This document shows positions 32,801 to 43,466 of a DNA stretch of 64,000 nt, piece by piece; within the stretch, counting starts at the first letter, position 1; every line of letters begins with the position of its first letter. Made by a program: the position numbers and the translations under genes. Under the pieces are notes generated by a model. It was not told the DNA's origin. It did no database searches and was given only the letters and a program-made list of their open reading frames with translations. Source of the DNA: Congeria kusceri (Eukaryota; Mollusca; Bivalvia; Myida; Dreissenidae); assembly GCA_027627225.1 (NCBI GenBank), contig CM051028.1:17624701-17688700 (forward strand), written 5' to 3'.

Positions 32801-35800
32801 TTTGTGTTATTCCTTAGTATGTTACAACAAAAATGCTTCAAACAAATCTTGTGCAATCGTAGGGACACTGCTGGCCAGGAGAGATTTGAGGCAATAACCA
32901 AGCAATTCTACAGACGGGCGCAGGTATCGTATGAGATTTCACTGTTCAGTTGGTGTGTGTAGTGTACACAGGGTTGTGGAAATCCTATGCCTGGCTTGTT
33001 AGACATGGGTAATTGTGCCATTGTATAAGTAAACTTTTCCTGTCAAGTTGTCTGTGGACAAGTACAATTTTGATATGGGAAAATGATGTGAAGTTCAGAG
33101 TTAATTATTATATTAATGTATAATTATACTATATACTACAACAATATAAAATTGTATTTAATTTATAATTATGAGGGGCGTTGTGAGAAAACCGGTCTTA
33201 ATGCATGTGCGTAAAGTGTCGTCCCGGATTAGCCTGTGCAGTCCGCACAGGCTAATCAGGGATGTCACTTTCCGCTTTTATGGTATTTTCTGTTTCAAGG
33301 AAGTCTCTTCTAACCATAAATCCACTTTAGGCGGAAAATGCCGTCCAGGATCAGCCTGTGAGGACTGCACAGGCAGATCCGGGATTACACTTTACACACA
33401 TGCATAAAGCCCGGTTTCCCACAACGCGCCTCATATTTTTTATTTGGACTAGTGACTTTTGCTTGTGGACAAAGAGGTTTTTGCAATGAACAAGTGTATA
33501 ATTTTCGCATTTTCACACCCCTGGTACATTTTCAGGTTGTGATGCTGTAAAGGAAGCCTCAGTGGACACCTCCAATTTTTGATTTTTCGTTTTAGGTGGC
33601 AATTAAAAAATAGTAAAAAAAAAAATTTAAGACGATTTCTACAGTTTTTTCCCTATCGTTAGAAATTTTCATTTTTACAGATTTTGCAGATCGTTCAATG
33701 CCTAATACAATGAAATCATAGAAAATGGGGGTCACCGCATTAGATTTTTTGGGAAATGCATGTAACTGACCTACCCGTAAATGCATTTTAAAGAAATTTT
33801 GATGCTGTTTTTGTTTTAGCAAACAAATAGTATTGACCATTGATTGGTAATAAATAACAACATCCTTTTGGTTGAAATGGGTAATTGTAGGAAAGCAAGC
33901 CGTTACATAGTGAAAAAATAATGTTATGTTTGCCATAAAATGCTTTTTCATCCTTTTTTAACGAAAAAATTCTACATTTTATAATCATATAAAAGTTTCG
34001 TTTTGACTAAAGAAAAAAATATATTCCGTGAAAATTCCTGAATTTTCTATATTTCTTACATAATTATATTCTTAACAAATTACAAAAAAGAAAACTGGGG
34101 GTCACGGTGCTTGTTTTCGAGAAAAAATATGTAGTTTACATGTGCGTATTGGACATTTTTCAGTAAAAAACAGGATGGAATGACAGTCATAATTTATAAC
34201 AACACACGTGTAAAAGTAAATAGATATATATTATATATAATTATTTTAATAACAGCAGTTGATTAGGACTAGGTACAAAACGTTATTACAGCCAAAACAA
34301 TTTCACAATAATCGCAAGCATGTGCACAGCTATACGTTAGTCCAATGTTCAGTCAGCGTGTTCTTACTTTCGTTTTTAGTGTATTATCAAACTTTCTCAA
34401 ATAAAATCGAGCCACAAGACACTCCTACTATGATCATGGCAATTATATTGAATATATTTGATTCTAGTTGGTAATTACAGTGTACACAATATTCAATAAA
34501 TATTATTATCTGTCAAAACACTTCCCATTATGAAGATTTAAATCAACTCCACTGATGCGCGAAAAGATGCGCAGAAAATACTACCAAAATCGTCTTTTAA
34601 GAATATTATGAAATCGTATTTATAGTACAATGTAGATACTTTGTTATTCGATAGGTAATACATAATGTTATTAAATCTTCTAAATTTTCTTTTCTTTGCT
34701 GATCATGTTGTTGTAGAAAATAATGTCATTGCCATGTGACTTATACTATTGTACTTGCAGGGTATTCTACTAGTGTTTGACATTTCTAGTAGAAAATCAT
34801 ATGAATCGATTCCAAGATGGTTGAAACTGATTAAAGAGGTATTTTCTTGGTGTATATGTTTTCTAACATTTTTTAAATGTTGACAGAAGATACTTAAACA
34901 TCCCATATTTATTGAATTGAGTTTTAGCTTGACTTTTCGAAGAAAAGGCAAGCTATTCTACATGAGTTGGCATTGGCGTCGGGGCTAGGTTAAAGTTTTT
35001 TTGGTAAGCTAGTTTCTCAGGAATGGTTTGAGGGATTTCATTCAAACTTTATTCCCTATATTAAAATGGACCTACTTTGTTTAATTGGCCCCTACTATCT
35101 AATCAGTTTATTTTAGAAAAAATGCCATTACAAGAAAAGTTGGACTTACTTTGTTTAATTGGCCCCTACTATTGAAACAGTTTGTTGTAGAAAAAATGCC
35201 TGTACAAGAAAAGTCGAGCTTTCCTCCGAAAGTTCTTGTTTTATTTTCTTTTAAATTTTATACAATTAGGAGCAACATGGCTGGCTTTTAAATGATTAAA
35301 ACTTGGTAAAGCTTTGTAAAGTTTTATTAACTTTGTAAAACATTAGCAGTAACGTTTACATTACACCTTAAATATCCAATCATTTGTTTCCAATCGTCAT
35401 GTAACACAAGTATCATGTATTAAGACAAGTAATCGTATAAAGACACAGGCATCATGTATGAAGACACAGTCATCATGTATTGAGGCACAGTTGTTGTGTA
35501 TCAAGGATATTCATCATGTGTCAAGACACAGTCATAATTTATCACGACACAGTCATCATGCAACAAGGTACAGTCATAATGTAATATTGTACCAATGCAC
35601 AGTCATCATGTGTCAAGCCACAGTCATCATTTATTAAGGCAGAGTCATCATGTGTCAAGGCAGAGTCATCATGTGTCAAGGCAGAGTCATCATTTATTAA
35701 GGCAGAATCATCATGTGTCAAGGCAGAGTCATCATTTATTAAGGCAGAATCATCATGTGTCAAGGCAGAGTCATCATTTATTAAGGCAGAATCATCATGT

Positions 35801-38179
35801 GTCAAGGCAGTCATCATGTGTCCAGGCAGATTCATCATGTGTCAAGGTAGTCATCATTTATTAAGGCAGAATCATCATGTGTCAAGGCAGAGTCATCATT
35901 TATTAAGGCAGAATCATCATGTGTCAAGGCAGAGTCATCATGTGTCAAGGCAGAGTCATCATGTCTCAAGGCAGTCATCATGTGTCAAGGCAGATTCATC
36001 ATGTGTCATGGCACAGTCATCATGTATCAAGATATGTCCTTCATGTATCAAGGCAATAATGTAATATAGTACCAATGCACAGTCATCATGTTTCAAGCCA
36101 TAGTCATCATTTATTAAGGCAGAATCATCATGTGTCAAGGCAGAGTCATTATGTGTCAAGGCAGATTCATCATGTGTCAAGGCAGAGTCATCATGTTTCA
36201 TGGCACAGTCATCATGTATCAAGATATGTCCTTCATGTATCAAGGCATGATAGCCATGCCATGCTTTAGACCAACATTCCTACGATACTCAACATTTTAC
36301 TTTGAACATACATAATTACTTTTATTATATACCTGCTTAAAATCTTAACACAAACAGACAGAAACAAAATCCTGTATTATGCTACTCGCTATTTTCCGAT
36401 CCTGTATTACCATACTGGCTGGACTACTTTCTAATGAAGTCATCATAGAGTTATGTAAACAAATATTATCTTTACCTACAAAGATAAGCCATTTTTGTAG
36501 TTGTTAGACATACAAAATAAGGTAAATGCGCATTTGAAGTTTATCGTGGTATATAATATCGTGGTATTACGCTAGTCGATAGTTCCAAGAGTATGTATGA
36601 GTCTCTTAGCTTGCGTTTTTTCACATCACACCCGACGCTACGCCTCTCGTGTGATATGTCATCACACAAGCCACTCGACTAATACATACTTATGGAACAA
36701 TTGACTAGCGTAATATTCCGTATGTATCTTATTATAATATTTTGCTCTGTTGTGCTCAGAACTGTAAGGAGAACACTGTGGTGACGTTGATTGGGAACAA
36801 GAGTGACAAGCTGGACACCAGACAGGTGACATTCCTCGAAGCACAGATGGTAAATAGATAATATGATTATGATCTTAATACCATGTAGCTTCATCATTGA
36901 ATCTACAGATTTTGGTGACTGGTGATATTTAAAACCTGCCAGTAAGTTCTCGGATCATTGTCTTTAACCGCTGTAGAGGTATATGGACAATACGGACCGT
37001 GGACTATACGGACCGGACAACGCGGACCCAATTTAGTGTAAATTATGTGGACACTTAAGAACCTGTGCACGACTTTTTAATATGGTGTATTTGTTACATA
37101 TTTTATTTGTTCGTTTTGTATTGTCATTGTTGATCTTTTAAATATGCTGATTGAAAAAAAAATTAGAAGAAAAGGTGAAAAGCTATCAAAATATGCATTC
37201 AAATGTATCACAACAATTATATTAATAACAAATTATATACATGTACAAATACAATTTCTTATTATACTTGGCCCGTATGGTCCGACAATGCTCTCTGTAT
37301 GGTCCATAAATAGGGTCTGTATTGTCGTATCCGTAAAGTCCATGGTCTGTATGGTCCCTACTTCCTTGTAGATAATTAGTTCAGGATATTTATACAATAA
37401 AACTTCAGTTTAATATGATAAACATATCTTGTAACTTGATTGGTGAACATTACCACATCTTACAAAACAACTGTTCACATAGTGTGTGTAATTCAGTTTG
37501 CAGATGAAAATAGTTTGAACTTCTATGAAGTCAGTGCCAAGGACAGGAATAATGTGGAAAAGGTAAGTATGAGGCGCGTCATGGAAAAACCTGGCTTAAT
37601 GCATGTGCGTAAAGTGTCATCCCGGATTAGCCTGTGCAGTCCGCACAGGCTCATCCGGGACGCCACTTTCCGCTTTTATGGTATTTTCTGTTTCAAGGAA
37701 GTCTTTTCTAAACATAAATCCACTGTAGGTGGAAAGTGCCGTCCCGGATTAGCCTGTGCAGACTGAACAGGATTATATGGGACGACACTTTACGCACATG
37801 CATTAAGCCCGGTTTTCCCACGACATGCCACGTATATACAATGCAATTTTACACAAATTGATAGTGTTGTCTAATGTTCTACGCGAACACAGAATGTGTT
37901 TTTATGTCATTTTGCACAAACTTTTAGATAGATTGTTATGAAAATTTCCCGTGAAACAGTTAATAAACATTCTCTCATTTTTTCAAGCCATTCCGAGATG
38001 TTTGTCGGGCAATACTTCAGCACGAGCCTTCCATAGAACCGGACCAAGAGAACACGAGCATTACGATCGACACACAGGTACAGACGGAGGGCTCTATACG
38101 AGACAACGCTGGGACAAGTGTAGCCGATAGCAACTCCTCTAGTCAAACACAGGGAAACTGGTGTTGCTCTGTCTCGTAG
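29704..38179 (+). CDS. Rab family small GTPase, Rab15-like, full spliced gene model
   Basis: Seven coding exons: 29704-29830, 30770-30830, 32863-32923, 34761-34838, 36760-36849, 37497-37562 and 37988-38179. All junctions are GT-AG and all phases agree, giving 224 residues. P-loop GETGVGKT at 16-23, switch I SHISTIG with Thr41, RabF segment IDFKMK, switch II WDTAGQE at 63-69, NKSD at 122-125, SAK at 152-154. The C-terminus ends WCCSVS, a geranylgeranylation site with Cys220 and Cys221. [14 protein letters not shown] and [12 protein letters not shown] favour Rab15 within the Rab8/10/13/15 group, which acts in endocytic recycling and exocytic membrane traffic. Orthology is a by-eye judgement. 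The P-loop has Glu-Thr where Asp-Ser is usual. Confidence 0.92.
30085..30345. mobile_element. Fold-back MITE, family A, Rab intron 1 (first)
   Basis: Full-length copy from ATGTGGCGCATCGTGAGAAAA to the inverted GGTTTTCTCACGGCGCGCCACAT. The core has two strong stems separated by TTTCTGTTTCAAGGAAGTC. Confidence 0.9.
30422..30678. mobile_element. Fold-back MITE, family A, Rab intron 1 (second)
   Basis: Full-length copy from ATGAGGCATGTCGTGGGAAAA to CCCACAACACGCCTCAT, internally in the opposite orientation to the previous one. It ends 91 bases before exon 2. Confidence 0.92.
30770..30830 (+). CDS. Rab15-like gene, coding exon 2
   Basis: Acceptor GCCCTTCAG, donor AAGTCTG|GTAAGA. Encodes (G)[19 protein letters not shown] and the first two bases of Trp63. 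The donor end of this exon is the seed of the minisatellite that follows. Confidence 0.93.
30831..31060 (+). repeat. 39-bp minisatellite containing the exon 2 splice donor
   Basis: About five to six units begin exactly at the exon 2 donor. Each carries GTAAGAAAATCAG, then GATAGYCTAGG, then TCAAGTSTG, which copies the last bases of exon 2, ahead of the next GTAAG. The array therefore presents serial decoy 5' splice sites. Confidence 0.9.
31142..31650 (+). repeat. 38-bp minisatellite, GC-converted relative of the preceding array
   Basis: About thirteen near-identical units with GTCTGGCAAGAAAACCAGTC and GCAGATAGACTAGGTGTT. It aligns with the 39-bp unit, but the GTAAG donor is GCAAG in every unit except the last, which reverts to TCTGGTAAGAAAACC near 31640. 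Low divergence implies recent homogenisation. Confidence 0.92.
32345..32720. repeat. Dispersed repeat with TTGACCTTGACCTAAT pair
   Basis: It starts CCCCCGGCATCTTGATGCAGG, resembling the common bivalve CCCCGGCAT...GGGGGCAT hairpin. Two diverged units of about 130 bp each contain TTGACCTTGACCTAATHTGG and CACAGTTGNTWCTT. Non-coding, Rab intron 2. Confidence 0.55.
32863..32923 (+). CDS. Rab15-like gene, coding exon 3 (switch II)
   Basis: Acceptor AATCGTAG, donor GCGCAG|GTATCG. Encodes [20 protein letters not shown]. It begins with the last base of Trp63. Confidence 0.93.
33171..33434. mobile_element. Fold-back MITE, family A, Rab intron 3
   Basis: Full-length copy from ATGAGGGGCGTTGTGAGAAAA to CCCACAACGCGCCTCAT, 248 bases after exon 3. 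Confidence 0.92.
34761..34838 (+). CDS. Rab15-like gene, coding exon 4
   Basis: Acceptor TGTACTTGCAG, donor AAAGAG|GTATTT, phase 0 on both sides, 26 codons. Starts [15 protein letters not shown], the usual Rab strand and helix after switch II. Confidence 0.93.
34925..35240. repeat. Dispersed repeat with internal 70-bp duplication
   Basis: It begins AGCTTGACTTTTCGAAGAAA and ends AAGTCGAGCTTTCCTCCGAA, the two ends being inverted relatives (TTTTCGAAG and GAAAAGTCGAGC). Inside, TTTGTTTAATTGGCCCCTAC is repeated twice. Non-coding, Rab intron 4. Confidence 0.5.
35395..36250. repeat. 21-bp minisatellite with two alternating unit types
   Basis: Units of CATCATGTGTCAAGGCAGAGT and CATCATTTATTAAGGCAGAAT types alternate in the centre. 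Older, diverged units occur at the edges (CATCATGTATGAAGACACAGT). A larger segment starting TAATGTAATAT-GTACCAATG recurs at 35577 and 36057, a higher-order duplication of about 480 bp. The open frames through the array arise because 21 is divisible by three. Confidence 0.95.
36563..36719. repeat. Fold-back sequence next to Rab exon 5
   Basis: The left arm TATTACGCTAGTCGATAGTTCC continues to GTATGTA. The right arm, TACATACTTATGGAAC then AATTGACTAGCGTAATA, is its inverted copy with small mismatches. The central part carries CACATCACACCC and TGTGATATGTCATCACAC. Probably a small MITE; no target duplication was defined. Confidence 0.7.
36760..36849 (+). CDS. Rab15-like gene, coding exon 5 (NKSD motif)
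   Basis: Acceptor GTTGTGCTCAG, donor CAGATG|GTAAAT, phase 0, 30 codons. Contains the guanine-specificity motif NKSD. A fold-back sequence ends 40 bases before the acceptor. Confidence 0.93.
36984..37363. mobile_element. Possible TIR element with repeated TACGGACC, Rab intron 5
   Basis: The left end has GGACAATACGGACCGTGGAC then TATACGGACC. The reverse complement of the right end has GGACCATACAGACCATGGAC then TTTACGG. Several GTATGGTCC copies lie inward of the right end. About 380 bp, flanked by TA on both sides. Class uncertain. Confidence 0.55.
37497..37562 (+). CDS. Rab15-like gene, coding exon 6 (SAK motif)
   Basis: Acceptor GTGTAATTCAG just before 37497, phase 0, 22 codons starting [17 protein letters not shown] second AG (TTTGCAG, exon start 37504) is out of phase and was not used. 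The donor GAAAAG|GTAAGT is followed immediately by a MITE terminus. Confidence 0.93.
37569..37834. mobile_element. Fold-back MITE, family A, abutting Rab exon 6 donor
   Basis: The terminus ATGAGGCGCGTCATGGAAAAA begins directly after GTAAGT of the exon 6 donor (37563-37568). Full length, with the right end slightly diverged (CGACATGCCACGTAT). Confidence 0.92.
37988..38179 (+). CDS. Rab15-like gene, coding exon 7 (hypervariable tail, CC motif)
   Basis: Acceptor CATTTTTTCAAG, phase 0, stop TAG at 38177-38179. Encodes the last helix ([14 protein letters not shown]) and a Ser/Thr/Gln-rich variable tail ending NWCCSVS. Confidence 0.93.
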   Translation, partial: PFRDVCRAILQHEPSIEPDQENTSITIDTQVQTEGSIRDNAGTSVADSNSSSQTQGNWCCSVS

Positions 38180-39006
38180 CTAGCTTTGACATTTTGAATA
38201 ATAATTTACGTTGCAGCGTTCATTAAGCGAATTGTCGGTATTATTATTTTTTTATGACATTTATGGAATTGTTTGTACAATTATTTAATTTTTTTTCGGT
38301 ATTTTAGTGGTTACGGTTTATTATGGTATATTATTAATATACTAGTTTAACAAACAGGGTATGTTTGAAATTGATTGATCGAAAGACAATCTTAGTGTAG
38401 AAAATATTAATTTCAACATACCTCTAGAGATTTAACTGTATGAAAAAACTGACCTGTGAACATTTTATTGTCAGCATTATAAGTGATAAATAGGTATTGA
38501 AATACTGGTAGTTAATTAGCGTTTAAGAGTAGTGTATGTTACAGTTAAGTCTGACACTTAATTTAATCTGTTATATGTTGTTTGTTAAAAGAATTAATTT
38601 GATTTTGGCTTCATATTTTTTGGCAAGGAATATATTGTCAATTGTAAACAACTTTGTAACAGTAACATGCAGAATAAAATGGCACAGAATTTACATATCC
38701 TGACAGTGATTTAATTGTGTATACCGTTATATGAATTATAATACTAAATGTATGTAATGGTTTTTACGCGAGAATACTGAACGACAAAGTAACGTGAAAT
38801 TAGCTTGAGAAAGACACACACATGAAATTGACATAATTTTTAAATTACTGTAAATGTCTTCAGATCAAATTACTTTAACAGTATTTTGAAATATATAGAG
38901 GCATGATTGTCTTGACAAAGAATTGCTATGTATTTGAACCTTTAAGATTGCTAATTCCAAACAATATACATGTACACTATTGCTTAAAAATAGCTTATGG
39001 AACTAA
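38180..39006. other. Rab 3' UTR and flank
   Basis: AT-rich; AATAAA at 38673-38678 is a plausible poly(A) signal about 500 bases after the stop. No other coding signal. Confidence 0.45.
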
Positions 39007-39346
39007 GGCCCAAACAAATAATTGTGTGTTTCAGGCAACGGTCTCAAAAAAGTTTGGTAGGGTAGGGATTGATTTGATTTTTTAGTCTAGCCAATAAAGC
39101 GAAACAAATTGCAAACACTTAACCGGCAGTTGTATACATCCAGACGCATACTTAATATACCATGAAAGCATACTAAGTGCCTTTGCGACACAAATTATCT
39201 AGATATTATTCAAGGATTAACTTCCTTGAAAAATAAAAACCTGACACATTTAGATTTCACGAAAAACAATGGTCTCTAAAAACTTTAGGGTCAGTGGTTT
39301 TTCACTAGGTAGTGATGGATTGCCCAAAGATTTTTTTTGTTTGGCC
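39007..39346. mobile_element. Harbinger-like MITE, family B, copy 1
   Basis: The inverted ends GGCCCAAACAAATAATTGTG and GGCCAAACAAAAAAAATC are flanked by TAA (39004-39006) and TTA (39347-39349). Inside are TTTCAGGCAACGGTCTC and a shared TAGGGTAGGGATT segment found, diverged, in the two other copies. Confidence 0.55.
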
Positions 39347-39508
39347 TTAACGATCTTTTGTATTTTATGCAATTTGTATGTGTTTTTAATGTCTTCCAAC
39401 TTGATATTGGCTTTAAAATGTAGTTAGTTGTTGTGATATGCATGTGCCTGTAATATGAAAATTCGTGTTTTTGTACAGTAATATGCAAGATGTAATAAAA
39501 AGAAAATT

Positions 39509-39732
39509 TGAGGTGTGTCGTGTGAAAACTGGGCTGATCCCGCACAGGCTGATCCCGGATGGCACTTTTCGCCTTCAGTGGATTTATGTTTAGAAGAGAC
39601 TTCCTTGAAACAGAAAATACCACAAAAGCGGAAAGTGTCGTCCCGGATCAGTCTGTGCGGACTGCACAGGCTGATTTGGGACGACACTTTACGCATGTGT
39701 ATTAAGCCTGGTTTTCCCACGACATGCCTCAT
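39509..39732. mobile_element. Fold-back MITE, family A, 39.5 kb
   Basis: Slightly shortened copy (part of one core stem missing) from TGAGGTGTGTCGTGTGAAAAC to CCCACGACATGCCTCAT. Intergenic. Confidence 0.9.
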
Positions 39733-42700
39733 ATGCACTGCTGATCAAGCCAGCTGAATTTTGTCAATGAGACTGTAAGATACAAAAACTAAAAATGAAA
39801 AAATTAAGTTTTATGCCTAATAATGTATTGAAAATTTATATTAAGTTGAATAATAGACCGATCTGGGTTTTCCCACGAATATATGAAACTCCTCCCAAGC
39901 TATTGTTAAAGGATTAATTTCCATTCACCGAAAATCACAAACATCACCATGCACTCATTTGAATATTTCAAACATTATGCACGTGCTCTTTTGTATGAAA
40001 TAGTTTAACCGCTAAACACGTGATATTCAAGTATGATGATTGAATAATATTGCAGGATCATTTGAATATGATTGACATTTGTGGAAGCGTCTCTTATTTT
40101 CCTTGACTGTTTCAAAGTCATTTACTTTAAAAATGTAAATGAGACAAATGTTGAGATTACAAAAATGGTCAAAACAAGTGATTTAAAATTGTATGTTATT
40201 GTTACTGAAATCAGATTGTCTGTGTTTTATCATTTATATGGATGTTTGACATATGTAAATCATCTTATTGCTAGTTTATTTGTGCCTTAAGTGTATAGAT
40301 TTGAATTTTATCACGCAAAACTGATGAAATTTTCAGAACTTGTCATGGAAAGTTGAAAAACTTTCCTTGAATATGCCTTCATGAAAATGATGTAATGCAT
40401 TGAAATATAATTAAACAACAAATTTAAGTCAATAGCGTAAAGATGGACAGACACGTAATACATCGCTACAAGCAGTTATATTCTATTCTTCTGCAAATCA
40501 TCCAAGGTAAATAATTGTAGAATGTAGATCAGATAAAATGTGGATACCAGTGAAATATTCTGACTTCTGTACGTGCGGATTGTGTCATGGAAAACTGAGC
40601 TGTCATGGCAAAATCATGGAACAGTCCTGGGGAATATTGGTTTCAGCAGTTTGTATGAACCCTGAATGATATTTTGTAAGTAGTATTATGCTGATACCCA
40701 TGGCATGATTGAATAAAGTCATGTGGTTTATTAATTTGAGCCGTGTATTCTAAATGTTTCGGCAACCCCAGAAAATGTTACATGCGCAACTGTGACTATT
40801 ATCTACTGTTTAGAACATTTTGTTCCCACTTAATAAATATGAAATCAAAATGTATACCGGTTCAAATTTAGTGACTTATATACATCTTATGGGTAGGGAT
40901 TTCTATTTGCTGGAAAAACATAATATAAAAAGAAACTAAATATTAGTATTTTCGTAAATTTATACAATTTTCTTTACCATAGATTCATTTGTAAATGGTG
41001 CTTGAACAAATACTGGACATGTAATTCATGTCAAAGATCTGCTGTTACATTAATTAATATGCAATTGTTATTTAAACTGTTTGTTTGCAAAATGTATTGT
41101 TATTTAGTGCATGTTTGTTTGAATAAAAGTTGTATATTTCTTCAATATATTTAAATATCTTGTTGCTGCAGAGAATATTTATGCATGTGCTTGTGATTAA
41201 TATATACATTCCGATTTTTGTATTTTTATAACCAAAGTGTGTGCAATGTATATTTGTAATAAAAAAAAAATTAGTTCATTGAAACAACCTCTGTTGTGTT
41301 ATGTAGATTTGTTTACCTTATATACCAGTATATACATCACACTGGGGCATTTTTTCAACCCTCCCTTATACTACCCCACTCTATGCTATACTGTTTAAAA
41401 TAGTACAAGTCGGGGGTCGAAAGAATTCCCTGTGTTCCAACCTAATCTGTAATAGTCATTAAGATTTTTTCTGTTAAAGGTTAAAGGCCTAGTTTAATCC
41501 TTCTTAATTTGCCCCCCCCCCCAAAAAAAAAACAAAAAAAAAAAAACAACTAAATCTGGGGTATTGTACTTCTGTGTATTGGCACCCTGCTGTGGTCACA
41601 GTGTGGGGACCCTTATGAGCTGAGATCAATACACTGCTGCAATTGAATCGGTGCACTCGTCCATTGCTCAGTCAGCTGATAGAAAAGATTGCAGATAATG
41701 ATAAGAGATTTTTATGGTGGAGTGGAATACCATATGAAGAGGCCTGGCTTATAAGCTGATTTTTAGATTAAAAGTATTTGGTTCAAATCCTAGCTACAAC
41801 TTCAACTCGGTAGCATTAGCCACCAAGTCGTTAATATGTTCAAAACACTTATCGTGAGAAGTTCGTGTTAGTATACCAATGTTAATATGCAGTGAGCCAT
41901 TTGTAAGTTATAATTGTTTGCCAAGTAATTTGTACTATATACACAAGCATTCATAATTGCATCAGAAAAATTGATTTTACCACCAAACTATATACTTCTA
42001 TGCATTGACAAAATGTTCACAATAAAATTCTATACAGAACAATGCACAGTCTTTAAAGACCTACTAACTGTCAACGATACAACCAATTTTAATGTACGTG
42101 TAATGAGAAAATGCAAATTATGCCACCAGTATTGACTGAATAAAACAAATATTCTAAAACATCATGAAATGCCCGGTTATATGTGAAAAACTACAACATT
42201 ACAGGTCCATTTTATGTTTGATGTATTAAGCTAGCTTCACATATTATGCTAATCAAAGATCTATTAATTAACTTATTTATTAATAGATCTTTCACATAAT
42301 GGAGTGTTGCTAGGTGCATTAGATTATTCATCAGTTCTGTATGACTCTTCTATTATGTAAAGATTTTTGGATCAGGATAGCTACAGGTGTTTACCCGGAA
42401 GTCGCAGTGGCAGGTGCAGGAAAATTAGATTTCAGGGCCGATCCAGGCGTGACGTGGGTGGGGGGCACAAGTCAGAGTGGATGAGGGGGGGGGGAGGTAT
42501 AGTGAACCTAGCATCCAATGAACGGTTATTCATTCATTCATTAATACATTTCATTAGTAGAATAGTTGTATGAAACGCACGTTTTTTAAAACCTCGATAC
42601 AGCGCATGTGTCTTGTAAAATCCTGTGGAGTTTGTACGGGCATCGCGCGGCCATTGCACAGGCAACATGCGGTCTCCGCACTTTTTCTGCGCGTTTTCAA

Positions 42701-43119
42701 GTTTTGCAGACCGCAGGCACGGGTCAGACCCGGGCTTTTGGGCTCCAGCCCCCCCCCCCTCAGCTGAGCTCGGCCGTATCATTTTCGGGCTCTTACACAA
42801 GTTGTAAAGGGCTGACGTGTCAATAAGTATACCGTATATTGACTTATTTTATGACTGTCGGGATTGGGCTTTGATCTTACACAAGCAGTAAACGGCTGGC
42901 GTGTCACATTGTATACCGTATATTGCCTTATCTATCACTTTATCTGGACATTTAATCTGGGAGCTGGGTGGTACCCTGCTGCTGAGCATACACCAGGCCA
43001 ATCATGGTGTTCAAGTGGCTGGATACATTTTAATTGGTAGAATAATATTTGTCACGGGCTTGACGTCATTAATTAACCACGGTCGGAAACACCCTAGTTG
43101 TAATTAAGATAAATACTTA
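39733..43119. other. Intergenic spacer, no gene seen
   Basis: AT-rich with homopolymer runs (poly C/A at 41510-41550, G-run at 42485). A perfect 14-bp inverted repeat AAAGATCTATTAAT lies at 42255-42268 and 42279-42292. Near 42790 and 42872 a phrase with CTTACACAAG and GTGTCA-TATACCGTATATTG is repeated about 83 bases apart. Open frames at 42.4-42.8 kb overlap on both strands and have no recognisable content. Confidence 0.45.
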
Positions 43120-43466
43120 GGCGTAAAAAATTATGTTTGTTGCAGGTTACCCGACCTACCCTAAAAAAATGTCCCGACCCTAGAACATGTTATTGAGTTT
43201 GTCAGATATTTTTTGTTGTATTTACTTTTTCCAATAACAATTTTTTTTTTTATATATATATAAATAAGTGTTTTGTTTTGATAGCATCCACTTAAAAACA
43301 ATGTTTAAAGATATTACCAATATGTTTTGAATATTCATTTAGTTTTAGAATCATAAAGTTGACCATTTACCAAATAAAAAAGTAATATAAAAATAAATCC
43401 CTACCTACGTACCTACCCAATTTGTTTTGGGCATGTAACCTGAAACAAACATAAAATTTTTACGCC
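43120..43466. mobile_element. Harbinger-like MITE, family B, copy 2
   Basis: The ends GGCGTAAAAAATTATGTTTG and, inverted, GGCGTAAAAATTTTATGTTTG continue into TTGCAGGTTAC and TTTCAGGTTAC, TIRs of about 32 bp. TTA flanks both sides (43117-43119 and 43467-43469), the 3-bp duplication typical of PIF/Harbinger. Contains CCCGACCTACCCTAAAAAAA. Confidence 0.75.

Noticed and set aside
35595..36269. Several His/Ser/Gln- and Asp/Ala-repeat reading frames on both strands
   Set aside because: They follow from a 21-bp minisatellite whose unit length is a multiple of three; no start context or homology supports translation.
42367..42826. Overlapping open frames on both strands near 42.4-42.8 kb
   Set aside because: They arise in a locally GC-rich stretch; frames overlap in all directions and none has a recognisable motif.
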